A stretch of DNA of 64,000 nucleotides from Claveliimonas monacensis (lineage in GTDB: Bacteria > Bacillota > Clostridia > Lachnospirales > Lachnospiraceae), in assembly GCF_014982975.1 (NCBI RefSeq), contig NZ_JADCKL010000002.1:421253-485252 (forward strand), given 5' to 3'. Both the position numbers and the translations under genes were made by a program. A model generated the notes under the pieces. The model was given only the letters and a program-made list of their open reading frames with translations. It searched no databases and had not been told where the DNA came from. This document shows, one piece after another, positions 50,197 to 58,816 of this stretch. The stretch's first letter is position 1. Each line of letters opens with the position of its first letter.

Positions 50197-51576
50197 CTAC
50201 GAATTCACCCGATGTAGACAACAGACAGTCTCCACATGCACCGTATGCGGAAACATATCCACAGCCTTCACCCTCTTGATCTCATACCCGCTCTCCCGCA
50301 GGTACTTCACGTCCCGGGCCAGCGTGGCAGGATCGCAGCTCACATACACGATCCGCTCCGGCTGCATCTTCACCATGGTCTCCAGCACGGCCTGCTCGCA
50401 GCCCTTTCTTGGCGGATCCACCACGATCACATCTGCGCGGATACCTTCTTTTTCATACAGGTCGGGCAGCACTTCCTCCGCCTTTCCCACATGGAATCTG
50501 GCGTTTTCGATGCCATTGGCTGCGGCATTATTTTTTGCATCTTCGATAGCCTGGGGAACAATCTCCACCCCGTACACCTGTCCCGCCTCCCTGGCAAGGA
50601 AGAGGGAGATCGTTCCGATGCCGCAGTACAGATCCCACACAGTCTCTTTTCCTGTAAGCCCTGCAAATTCCAGAGCGGCGCCGTACAGCTTTTCTGTCTG
50701 CACCGGGTTGACCTGGAAAAAAGAGAGAGGCGAAATGTGGAATTTCACAGGGCCGATATAGTCGGTGATGTAACTCTGTCCCCATATGGTCCGGATTTCG
50801 TTTCCCATGATCACATTGGTCTTCTCTCTATTGATGCTGCAGGTAATGCTTGTCATGCCCGGTATCTGTGACAGCCGTTTGGCCAGCACGTCGCTGTGAG
50901 GAATGCTTTCCCCGTTAATGACAAGACAGACCATCAGCTCCCCTGTGGTAAATCCTTTTCGGATCAGCACATGGCGGACCAGACCAGCGTGCGCCTCCTC
51001 GTCGTATGGCGAAATGCTGTATTCTTCCATGAAAGCAAGGATCTTCTCCAGGACCGCCTGGTTATCTTCCGCTCCCAGGGCGCAGTCCATGTCCGGCACC
51101 GGGATGATCTGGTGGGTCCTGCCTGCGTAGAAGCCCGCTGTCAGTCTGCCCTCCCGGTCACGGCCAACAGGGTACTGGGCTTTGTTGCGGTAGCGGAAGG
51201 GCTCGTCCATGCCGATGATCCCTTCCATAGCGCTCTCCAGGATCTCCCGGGGCACGCCTCCCAGCCGCAGAAGATTATTCTCCACCTTGTCCTTTTTAAA
51301 GGCAAGCTGCTGCCTGTAATCCATCTCCTGGATCTGACACCCGCCGCATCTGCGGGCCTCGCGGCACCTTGCATTTTGACGGGCAGGTGAGGGCGTAAGA
51401 ATATTCATTAATCTTGCATACCCGTAGTTCTTCTTCATCTTCATGATCTTCGCTTCCACCAGATCCCCGATAATCGCATCCTTAATAAAAAGAGCGCATC
51501 CATCCACCTTGCCGATACCCTCTCCGCCTGTGCCCATATCCTCTATCTGCACTGTCACCAAATCATTTTTCTGCAT
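50197..51576 (-). CDS. rlmCD: 23S rRNA (uracil-C5) methyltransferase RlmCD/RumA
   Basis: A 459-aa enzyme with an N-terminal TRAM domain (VTVQIEDMGTGGEGIGKVDG), an iron-sulfur cluster site (ARCREARRCGGCQIQ, with another Cys upstream or far downstream), a SAM-binding Rossmann domain (VWDLYCGIGTISLFLA), the catalytic Cys in YVSCDPATLARD and a base (HTVHVETVCCLHR at the end). It methylates uridines of 23S rRNA. ATG 51576 follows AAAGGGG. It lacks the C-terminal extension that is seen in fragments at 42.2 kb. Confidence 0.95.
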   Translation of the reverse strand: MQKNDLVTVQIEDMGTGGEGIGKVDGCALFIKDAIIGDLVEAKIMKMKKNYGYARLMNILTPSPARQNARCREARRCGGCQIQEMDYRQQLAFKKDKVENNLLRLGGVPREILESAMEGIIGMDEPFRYRNKAQYPVGRDREGRLTAGFYAGRTHQIIPVPDMDCALGAEDNQAVLEKILAFMEEYSISPYDEEAHAGLVRHVLIRKGFTTGELMVCLVINGESIPHSDVLAKRLSQIPGMTSITCSINREKTNVIMGNEIRTIWGQSYITDYIGPVKFHISPLSFFQVNPVQTEKLYGAALEFAGLTGKETVWDLYCGIGTISLFLAREAGQVYGVEIVPQAIEDAKNNAAANGIENARFHVGKAEEVLPDLYEKEGIRADVIVVDPPRKGCEQAVLETMVKMQPERIVYVSCDPATLARDVKYLRESGYEIKRVKAVDMFPHTVHVETVCCLHRVNS

Positions 51577-51620
51577 AAACATTCCCCTTTGTGTCACTTT
51601 TACACACCATTTATATGAAT

Positions 51621-51658
51621 TTGGGACGTAACACTTTTGAACTTTGTTACGTCCCCAA
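51621..51658. repeat. Inverted repeat between rlmCD and yhaM
   Basis: TTGGGACGTAAC (51621-51632) pairs with GTTACGTCCCCAA (51646-51658). There is no clear T-run, so it is either a weak terminator for yhaM or a dispersed palindromic element. Confidence 0.5.
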
Positions 51659-51674
51659 ATACATTTTATACAAT

Positions 51675-52619
51675 TTACATCTCTGTCCGCCGCAGGTTTG
51701 TCTCGAACAGCCGGTTATACCCCAGCCACTCCCTGTTGCCCTGTTTATCCTTGAAGATCTCTGTCAGTGTCTGCATCTTGGCGTCCGTGCAGTCCGCGAA
51801 GTTGAGGGCCATGGCCTCGGCCAGGGCCGGTTTCTTCGGGGAGCCGTACTCCAGCTCGCCGTGGTGGGCGATGACACAGTGTTTCAGCTCGCTGGCCAGC
51901 ACCTCCGGGAAATCCGGGATCGTGCGGATGGCGTCACTGATCATCTCAACACCGATGACAATGTGTCCCAGAAGCTGGCCGTCATCTGTGTAATCATTGG
52001 CCGGGAAGGGAGACAGCTCCCTGATCTTCCCGATGTCGTGGCACATAGCCGCTGTGTAGAGCAGATCCCGGTTCAGGATGGGATAGGCCCCTGCCATGTA
52101 CTCACAGAACCGCACCACGCTTAAGGTGTGCTCCAGAAGTCCTCCGGCAAAGCCGTGGTGAACGGTCTTGGCTGCTGAGTGGTTTTTAAATTTCTTGATA
52201 AATTCCGGATCGTTCTCAAAGTAATATTCTATGATCTTCCGAAGGTAAGGATTTTTCACCTGGCGCCCGTAAGATAAAAGCTCCTGGTACATGGCCTCCG
52301 GGTCTTTCTCTGTGGAGGGCATGTAGTCTGCCGGGTTGTACTCGTCCTCATAGGCCTTGCGGATCTGCTTAATATTCAGCTGCAGCGCGTTGTTGTAACT
52401 GATGATCTCGCCGTACACCTCGATGAAATCCATCTCATCGTAATCTGCGATGCCGCTGGAATTGGGATCCCAGACCTTGCCGTCCAGAGTACCTGTCTTG
52501 TCCTGGAGGATCAGATTGTCGTATGGTTTGCCGTTTCTTGTCTCCGCGGAACGTTTTCCCTTGCACAGGTAAATGTTCCTGATCGTCTCTCCCTCACAGA
52601 GAGTGTTGATATATCTCAT
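51675..52619 (-). CDS. yhaM: 3'-5' exoribonuclease YhaM
   Basis: A 314-aa enzyme: N-terminal OB-like nucleic-acid domain (residues 1-95, GKPYDNLILQDKTGTLDGKVWDP) and an HD domain with HHGFAGGLLEHTLSVVRFC, AAMCHDIGKIREL, and HCVIAHHGELEYGSP with the metal ligands. YhaM trims RNA and single-stranded DNA from the 3' end. Length and order match the family. It is transcribed with the HtrA-like gene 27 bases upstream, and separated from rlmCD by an inverted repeat. Confidence 0.95.
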   Translation of the reverse strand: MRYINTLCEGETIRNIYLCKGKRSAETRNGKPYDNLILQDKTGTLDGKVWDPNSSGIADYDEMDFIEVYGEIISYNNALQLNIKQIRKAYEDEYNPADYMPSTEKDPEAMYQELLSYGRQVKNPYLRKIIEYYFENDPEFIKKFKNHSAAKTVHHGFAGGLLEHTLSVVRFCEYMAGAYPILNRDLLYTAAMCHDIGKIRELSPFPANDYTDDGQLLGHIVIGVEMISDAIRTIPDFPEVLASELKHCVIAHHGELEYGSPKKPALAEAMALNFADCTDAKMQTLTEIFKDKQGNREWLGYNRLFETNLRRTEM

Positions 52620-52646
52620 ATAAAATGCCTCTTTCTAATTATTTTT

Positions 52647-53933
52647 CTATTCTCTGCTGCCCACAGTCACCCGGAAGGTGATGTCCACATAGCCTCCGGT
52701 TCCCTGGCGCTGTCCTTTCACGCGGATCTCGTCGCCTGCTTCCTGCTGCATCAGGGCGCTGTTGTAGCCGGACAGGGTGGTCACCTGGGTGCCTGCCACT
52801 TCCGTGATCACATCGCCGCTCTGGATCCCTGCCGCCATGGCCGGCGAGTCTGTGCTCACCTCCTGCACATACACCCCTGACGGAATGCCCTGGCCGGCAG
52901 TCAGCTCCTCCGTTACCGTCACACCGTGGATGCCGATGTAGGGTACAGCCTGGCCGTTGGACAAAAATTCCAGCGCCTCCTTCAGGTCTGAAATGCCGTA
53001 GGCCGCCACAGGCCCGGACTCTCCATCCTCGTAAAAGCGCTCCTGGTCGATCAGGCCGACGATCTGTCCGTCTGTGTTGACAAGGATCCCGGTGCCGCTG
53101 CTGCTGCCTCCGATATCCGTGCAAAGAAGGCTGTACTCTCCGTCCGCCCGGCTGACCGCCTCCCGGGCAGATGAGATCACGCCAAAGCCCATGCCTCCAT
53201 AATACCCGAAGGGACTGCCTATGGCAATGACGAGGTCTCCCTTGGAAATGCCGCCCGAACTGCCCAGCACCGCTGTCTGGATCTGGTTCCAGGCCGTGTC
53301 TGACAGAGCGTTTTTGTCAATGGCGTAGACGGCAATGCCAAGGTTGGCATCCCTCTTTTTCACGCTGACGCTGTAGGAATTGCCGTCCGCAAGACGTGCC
53401 TGCAGGGAGCCTCCTTCCGGCACATCCAGCTCCTTGGCGGCCACCAGCAGCTCCACGCCATTGTCCTCAAAGATAGCCCCCGCCACACTGTCCTCATCCA
53501 CAAGTGCCTGCTCCTGCCCCGCAGGCTGCGAAATCTGGACAGATATCTCTACCATGCTCCTGTTCACTGTATTGGCCACGTTCACAAGAGCCCGGTTCAA
53601 TTCCTCGTAATCATCCACCGTAAGAGCAGGTGAAGTCTCCTTCTGCTGTCCTTCCTCTCCTTCCTGCGTCTCCTCCTCTTCCTCCTCCGGGATGGTGATC
53701 TTCTCGGGATTGCTGGAAAACCGGTTCTCCACCCATGGTCTGAGGGCATAAAATCCCAGGCAGGCCGCAAGTCCGAATATCAGACCCAGGCCCGCATATT
53801 TCAAGACTGTATTGCGGATCTTCCTGTATCCGCCATTCTCATCCTTGATGGTTTCCTGCATAAAGGAAAATTCTTCTTTCTTTTCTCCTTCGTTTTCCTC
53901 TCTGCTCTCTTCAGGATTTTCATGATATTCCAT
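52647..53933 (-). CDS. HtrA/DegP-like PDZ protein with a lost catalytic triad
   Basis: A 428-aa membrane-anchored protein: a short cytosolic acidic N-terminus, one transmembrane helix (residues about 48-65), an acidic linker, a trypsin-like fold (about 110-320) and a C-terminal PDZ domain (GVYVQEVSTDSPAMAAGIQSGDVITEVAG). The protease sites are altered: LTNxHVV is replaced by LVAAKEL (no His), the DLAVL motif reads NLGIAV (no Asp), and GNSGGPL reads GSSSGTGIL. It is thus probably an inactive scaffold or sensor. Followed by yhaM. Confidence 0.85.
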   Translation of the reverse strand: MEYHENPEESREENEGEKKEEFSFMQETIKDENGGYRKIRNTVLKYAGLGLIFGLAACLGFYALRPWVENRFSSNPEKITIPEEEEEETQEGEEGQQKETSPALTVDDYEELNRALVNVANTVNRSMVEISVQISQPAGQEQALVDEDSVAGAIFEDNGVELLVAAKELDVPEGGSLQARLADGNSYSVSVKKRDANLGIAVYAIDKNALSDTAWNQIQTAVLGSSGGISKGDLVIAIGSPFGYYGGMGFGVISSAREAVSRADGEYSLLCTDIGGSSSGTGILVNTDGQIVGLIDQERFYEDGESGPVAAYGISDLKEALEFLSNGQAVPYIGIHGVTVTEELTAGQGIPSGVYVQEVSTDSPAMAAGIQSGDVITEVAGTQVTTLSGYNSALMQQEAGDEIRVKGQRQGTGGYVDITFRVTVGSRE

Positions 53934-54087
53934 GACCCATCTTCTCCTTGTGCAATCCTTGTTTTAGTATACAATATCCCCCCGCAATGTTCAATAATTA
54001 TCCTTTTCTTTCCCCTGTAAATGGAGTATAATAACCACATCGCGGATGCCATGTCTGCGACCCATAAAATTATACAGGTGAACGTAC

Positions 54088-56466
54088 ATGAATCATAAAA
54101 CACTGACAAAACTGGAATTCGACAAGATCGTGGACCTTCTCACCGCCCAGGCCACCTGCCCGGGGGGCGTCCGGTCCTGCCGCTCTTTAAAACCATACAC
54201 AGATATCAACAAGATCGAGACCGCCCAGGAGCAGACCCAGGCCGCCTTTTCACGGATCGTGAAAAAAGGCCGCCTTTCTTTTTCCGGCTGTGATCCGGTC
54301 AGCGACTCCCTGAAGCGCCTGGAGATCGGCGGCACCTTAGGGGCCGGAGAGCTCCTTAGGATCTGCAAAGTCTTAAAAGCCGCCGGCCGGGCCAAGGCTT
54401 ACGGACGCCACGAGACAGTGGACGAGACCGCCGACTGCCTGGATGTCTACTTCGATCAGATCGAGCCCCTCACCAGACTGGCAGCTGAGATCGACCGCTG
54501 CATCATCAGCGAGGAGGAGATCAGCGACGAGGCCAGCCCGGGGCTGAAGCACATCCGCCGGCAGATCAACCTGGCGGGAGACAAGATCCACTCCACCCTG
54601 ACCTCCCTTGTAAACGGCCCCCTGCGCAGTTACCTGCAGGACGCCCTCATCACCATGAGGGGGGACAGGTACTGCATCCCCGTGAAGGCAGAGTACAGAA
54701 GCCAGGTGCCGGGCATGATACACGACCAGTCCTCCACCGGCTCCACCCTGTTCATTGAGCCCATGTCCATTGTCAAGCTGAACAATGACCTGAAAGAACT
54801 GTACGGGAAAGAGCAGGAGGAGATCCAGGTCATCCTGGCGGACTTGAGCAATGAGACCGCCCAGTATGTGGACGCTATCCGGGCCGACTACAAGGCCATG
54901 ACAGAGCTGGATTTCATCTTTGCAAGGGGCGCTCTTGCCCTCTCCATGAACGCCAGCCGCCCTCTCTTTAATAATGAAAGGAGAATACGGATCCGCCAGG
55001 GGCGCCACCCCCTTCTGGACCAGAAAAAGGTTGTCCCCATCTCCCTGACACTGGGGGAGGACTTTGACCTTCTCATCATCACAGGTCCCAACACCGGCGG
55101 AAAGACGGTCTCTTTGAAGACCGTAGGCCTCTTCACCCTGATGGGGCAGGCAGGCCTCCACATCCCCGCCCTGGACCGCTCCGAGCTGGGAGTATTTACA
55201 AATGTATTCGCAGATATCGGGGACGAGCAGAGTATTGAGCAGAGTCTCAGCACTTTCTCCTCCCACATGACAAATATTGTATCCTTTTTGAAACATATCA
55301 CCCCGGACAGCCTGGTTCTCTTCGACGAGCTGGGCGCCGGCACGGACCCCACCGAGGGAGCCGCCCTGGCCATCGCCATCCTGGAGCACCTTCACCGGCA
55401 GGGGATCCGCACCATGGCCACCACCCACTACAGCGAACTGAAAGTCTTCGCCCTCTCCACCGAGGGAGTGGAAAATGCCTCCTGCGAGTTTGACGTGGCC
55501 ACGCTGCGCCCCACCTACCGTCTCCTCATCGGCATTCCCGGCAAGAGCAACGCCTTTGCCATCTCCAGCAGGCTGGGGCTTCCGGACTATATCATCGATG
55601 AGGCCAGAAAGCACCTCTCCGATCAGGAGGAGTCCTTTGAGGATCTCCTGACCAACCTGGAGCAGAGCCGCCGCATCATTGACAGGGAAAAAGAGGAGAT
55701 CAGCGCCTACAGGCGGGAGCTGGAGAAGATGAAGAGCGAGACCGCGGCAAGACAGGCAAAACTGGATGCCCAGCGGGACCGCATCCTGGAGGAGGCAAAT
55801 GACAAGGCCCGGGCCATCCTGGAAGAGGCCAAGGAAATGGCCGACGAGACCATGAAAAACTTCCGGAAGTTCGGGAAAGAGAACATCTCCGCCTCGGAGA
55901 TGGAAAAAGAAAGAGAGCGGCTCCGCAAGAAGATCGCCTCCACCGGCTCCGGCAAGAAGCTGGCAGCGCCAAAGCCGAAGAAACAGCATAAGCCCGGCGA
56001 TTTTAAGCTGGGCGAGTCCGTCCGCGTCCTGAGTCTGAACCTGAACGGCACTGTCACATCCCTCCCCGACGCAAAAGGAAATGTAAACGTACAGATGGGC
56101 ATCCTCAACTCCCAGGTCAACATCTCTGATCTGGAGATCATCGAAGAACAGCCCGTGTACACAGCTGCCAAGAATCTGCGGCGCACCTCCCAGGGTAAGA
56201 TGAAGATGGGAAAATCCCTGTCCGTCAGCCCGGAGATCAACCTTCTGGGCAAGACAGTGGACGAGGCCGTGGCAGAGCTGGACAAATATCTGGACGACGC
56301 CTACCTGGCCCACATCAGCCCGGTGCGCATCGTCCACGGAAAGGGCACAGGCGCTCTCCGCAACGGCATCCACAAGTACCTGCGCAGGCAGAAGCACGTC
56401 AAGGACTTCCACCTGGCTGCCTTCGGCGAGGGCGATGCAGGTGTCACCATTGTGGAATTCAAATAG
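54088..56466 (+). CDS. mutS2: Endonuclease/recombination suppressor MutS2
   Basis: A 792-aa protein. N-terminal lever and core domains, then the ABC-type ATPase with Walker A GPNTGGKTVSLKT (about residue 330), Walker B VLFDELGAGTDP and ATTHYSELK, a long coiled coil (about 510-620), a KOW-like linker (LGESVRVLSLNLNGTV) and a C-terminal Smr nuclease domain (LLGKTVDEAVAELDKYL, VRIVHGKGTGALRNGIH). MutS2 splits collided ribosomes or suppresses recombination. The frame is intact; it is followed 15 bases later by a two-component system. Confidence 0.96.
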   Translation: MNHKTLTKLEFDKIVDLLTAQATCPGGVRSCRSLKPYTDINKIETAQEQTQAAFSRIVKKGRLSFSGCDPVSDSLKRLEIGGTLGAGELLRICKVLKAAGRAKAYGRHETVDETADCLDVYFDQIEPLTRLAAEIDRCIISEEEISDEASPGLKHIRRQINLAGDKIHSTLTSLVNGPLRSYLQDALITMRGDRYCIPVKAEYRSQVPGMIHDQSSTGSTLFIEPMSIVKLNNDLKELYGKEQEEIQVILADLSNETAQYVDAIRADYKAMTELDFIFARGALALSMNASRPLFNNERRIRIRQGRHPLLDQKKVVPISLTLGEDFDLLIITGPNTGGKTVSLKTVGLFTLMGQAGLHIPALDRSELGVFTNVFADIGDEQSIEQSLSTFSSHMTNIVSFLKHITPDSLVLFDELGAGTDPTEGAALAIAILEHLHRQGIRTMATTHYSELKVFALSTEGVENASCEFDVATLRPTYRLLIGIPGKSNAFAISSRLGLPDYIIDEARKHLSDQEESFEDLLTNLEQSRRIIDREKEEISAYRRELEKMKSETAARQAKLDAQRDRILEEANDKARAILEEAKEMADETMKNFRKFGKENISASEMEKERERLRKKIASTGSGKKLAAPKPKKQHKPGDFKLGESVRVLSLNLNGTVTSLPDAKGNVNVQMGILNSQVNISDLEIIEEQPVYTAAKNLRRTSQGKMKMGKSLSVSPEINLLGKTVDEAVAELDKYLDDAYLAHISPVRIVHGKGTGALRNGIHKYLRRQKHVKDFHLAAFGEGDAGVTIVEFK

Positions 56467-56481
56467 GCAAGGGGGATATTT

Positions 56482-57183
56482 ATGGTAAACAAACAAAAAA
56501 TACTGATCGTAGATGACGATGAAAATATTGCAGAGCTGATCTCTCTGTATCTGACAAAAGAGTGCTTTGACACCATGATCGTTCACGACGGAGAGGAGGC
56601 GCTGAAAGCTTTTGACCAGTACCATCCCAGCCTCATTCTCCTGGATCTGATGCTGCCCGGCATCGACGGCTACCAGGTGTGCCGGGAGATCCGCAGCCGT
56701 TCCCAGACCCCCATCATCATGCTCTCCGCCAAGGGCGAAGTGTTTGACAAGGTGCTGGGGCTGGAACTGGGGGCAGACGATTATATTATGAAGCCTTTTG
56801 ACTCCAAGGAAATGGTGGCCCGGGTCAGGGCTGTCCTGCGCCGCTACCAGCCCGTCCGCCAGGAGGCGCCGGTGGAAGACAGGGGAAAATGCGTGGAGTA
56901 CCCGGGCATTGTCATCAACCTGACCAACTATTCTGTGCTCCTGGACGGAAAAAATGTGGACATGCCGCCAAAGGAGCTGGAACTTCTCTACTTTCTTGCC
57001 TCCTCCCCCAACCAGGTCTTCACAAGGGAGCAGCTCCTGGACCAGATCTGGGGCTACGAGTACATCGGCGACACACGGACTGTGGACGTACACATCAAAC
57101 GTCTCCGGGAGAAGATCAAGGATCATCCCTCCTGGTCTCTTGCCACCGTGTGGGGCATCGGTTATAAATTCGAGGTAAAATAA
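56482..57183 (+). CDS. OmpR-family response regulator
   Basis: A 233-aa regulator: receiver domain with acidic pocket VDDDEN and phospho-acceptor Asp55 (LILLDLMLPGIDG), the KPF lysine (YIMKPFDSKEM), and a C-terminal winged helix (FTREQLLDQIWGYEYIGDTRTVDVHIKRLREKI). It would bind direct repeats upstream of its targets. Its stop overlaps the start of the kinase gene (TAATG). The target and signal are unknown. Confidence 0.95.
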   Translation: MVNKQKILIVDDDENIAELISLYLTKECFDTMIVHDGEEALKAFDQYHPSLILLDLMLPGIDGYQVCREIRSRSQTPIIMLSAKGEVFDKVLGLELGADDYIMKPFDSKEMVARVRAVLRRYQPVRQEAPVEDRGKCVEYPGIVINLTNYSVLLDGKNVDMPPKELELLYFLASSPNQVFTREQLLDQIWGYEYIGDTRTVDVHIKRLREKIKDHPSWSLATVWGIGYKFEVK

Positions 57184-58637
57184 TGCTTTTCTCGCGAAAA
57201 AAGACAGGAAAAAATAATCTGCCGCTGAACAGCACCCTTTATCTGAAGTTCATCCTTGTCTACATCATCCTGGGGTTCTTAAGCCTGTTCACCGCGGCCA
57301 CCCTGGCCTCCGGCCTCACATACAGCAATCTGAAGTCCTCGGAGGCGGACCGCCTCTACGCAGAGGCAACCGCCATGTCAAACGACTACCTGCCCGGGTA
57401 CTTCAGCGAGCTGCTGTCAGGCTCCGAGGTGAAAATGCAGCTGAACGGCCTCTCCTCCTACGCGGATGCCGCCGTCTGGCTGGTGGACAGAGAGGGGAAT
57501 ATCCTGCTCTCCTCCCGTCCGGACAGCTATCCTTCGGCCCCGTCCCAGATCCAGGACTTCGATCCTGCCGAGAGCGGCAGCGCCACCTACCAGGAAGGGG
57601 ACTATCACGGCTATTTTGAGGAGGATGTACTCACCGTCAGCGCGCCGGTGATCCAGGGCTTTTCCACCAAGGGCTATCTGCTGATCCACAAGGAAGTGTC
57701 GGATCTGGCAGACTTCCGGAACACTCTGATGCAGGCCGTCTACGCCACGGTGATCATCATTTATCTGCTCTCCTTCATTGTGCTGCTGGCCTTCCAGTTT
57801 CTGGTGTACCGGCCTCTGCGCAGGATCACGGAGGCTGCCACCCAGTACGCCTCCGGCAACCTGGAGTATGAGATCCCGGTGACCACCCAAGACGAGATGG
57901 GATACCTCTCCGCCTCCCTGAACTACATGTCCGCCCAGCTGCGGGATATGGAGGACTACCAGAAAAAATTCGTGGCAAATGTATCCCACGACTTCCGCTC
58001 TCCCCTCACTTCCATCAAAGGCTATGTGGAGGCTATGGCGGACGGCACCATCCCGCCGGAAATGCAGCAGAAATATCTGAATATCATCCTCTTTGAAACA
58101 GAGCGCCTGACAGATCTGACCCAGGATCTGCTGACCCTGAACGAGTTCGACACAAAGGACATTCTCCTGAACAAGGAAGTCTTCGACATACACGAAGTCA
58201 TCAAGAACACCGCAGCCACCTTTGAAGTCATCTGCACAAAGAGAAAGATCTCCATTGAGCTCCTTCTGGCTGCCAGACATCTGAACGTGTATGCAGACCG
58301 GAAAAAGATCCAGCAGGTTCTCTACAATCTGATCGACAATGCCATCAAGTTCAGCGATTCGGACTCCAGCATCACCGTGGAGACCACAGACCGGGGCGAC
58401 AAGGTCTACATCTCCGTCAAGGACTACGGCATCGGCATCCCCAGGGACTCCCTGAACAAGATCTGGGAGCGCTTTTACAAGACAGACGCCTCCAGGGGGA
58501 AGGACAAGAAGGGCACCGGCCTGGGCCTGTCCATTGTCAAGGAGGCCATCCAGGCACATGGGGAAAATATCAATGTCATCAGCACCGAGGGGGTGGGGAC
58601 CGAGTTCATCTTCTCCCTGCCCAAAAAAGGCAGTTAG
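57183..58637 (+). CDS. Membrane sensor histidine kinase
   Basis: A 484-aa kinase: TM1 about residues 24-46, an extracellular sensor domain (about 50-182, VWLVDREGNILLSSRP suggests a Cache/PAS-like fold), TM2 about 185-207, a HAMP domain (VYRPLRRITEAATQYASGNL), H-box VSHDFRSPLTSIKGY with His269, N-box LYNLIDNAIKFS and ATP lid KGTGLGLSIVKEA. Cognate regulator directly upstream. A long inverted repeat follows. Confidence 0.95.
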   Translation: MLFSRKKTGKNNLPLNSTLYLKFILVYIILGFLSLFTAATLASGLTYSNLKSSEADRLYAEATAMSNDYLPGYFSELLSGSEVKMQLNGLSSYADAAVWLVDREGNILLSSRPDSYPSAPSQIQDFDPAESGSATYQEGDYHGYFEEDVLTVSAPVIQGFSTKGYLLIHKEVSDLADFRNTLMQAVYATVIIIYLLSFIVLLAFQFLVYRPLRRITEAATQYASGNLEYEIPVTTQDEMGYLSASLNYMSAQLRDMEDYQKKFVANVSHDFRSPLTSIKGYVEAMADGTIPPEMQQKYLNIILFETERLTDLTQDLLTLNEFDTKDILLNKEVFDIHEVIKNTAATFEVICTKRKISIELLLAARHLNVYADRKKIQQVLYNLIDNAIKFSDSDSSITVETTDRGDKVYISVKDYGIGIPRDSLNKIWERFYKTDASRGKDKKGTGLGLSIVKEAIQAHGENINVISTEGVGTEFIFSLPKKGS

Positions 58638-58655
58638 CTTTGTATAAATGGTACG

Positions 58656-58765
58656 AAAAAGGAGGGCCACATTTCCTTGAGGCCGGCTCCGGGGTTCGAG
58701 CCTGCATGACAGTCTCTCACCCCTCCCGCCGGAATATCCTCTTCGGAAATGTGGCCCTCCTTTTT
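58656..58765. terminator. 21-bp perfect inverted repeat with a 68-base structured loop
   Basis: The left arm (58656-58676, AAAAAGGAGGGCCACATTTC plus one base) and right arm (58745-58765) are perfectly complementary, ending TTTTT. The loop is GC-rich and holds GGCCGG with CCGCCGG and GGTTCGAGCC. It separates the convergent kinase and binding-protein genes; both strands end in a T-run, so it can terminate both. The long loop is unusual for a terminator. Confidence 0.7.
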
Positions 58766-58816
58766 CTGTTTGTATGCAAAGCTATTCTTTTCTCCTGCAC
58801 GCAGGATAGAGGATCT

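Noticed and set aside
54373..57126. A 917-codon minus-strand open frame
   Set aside because: It lies wholly antisense to mutS2 and the response regulator, whose motifs are intact; a GC-rich mirror frame without any domain.
57417..58670. A 417-codon minus-strand open frame opposite the kinase
   Set aside because: Shadow of the histidine kinase, which has complete H, N and ATP-lid motifs.
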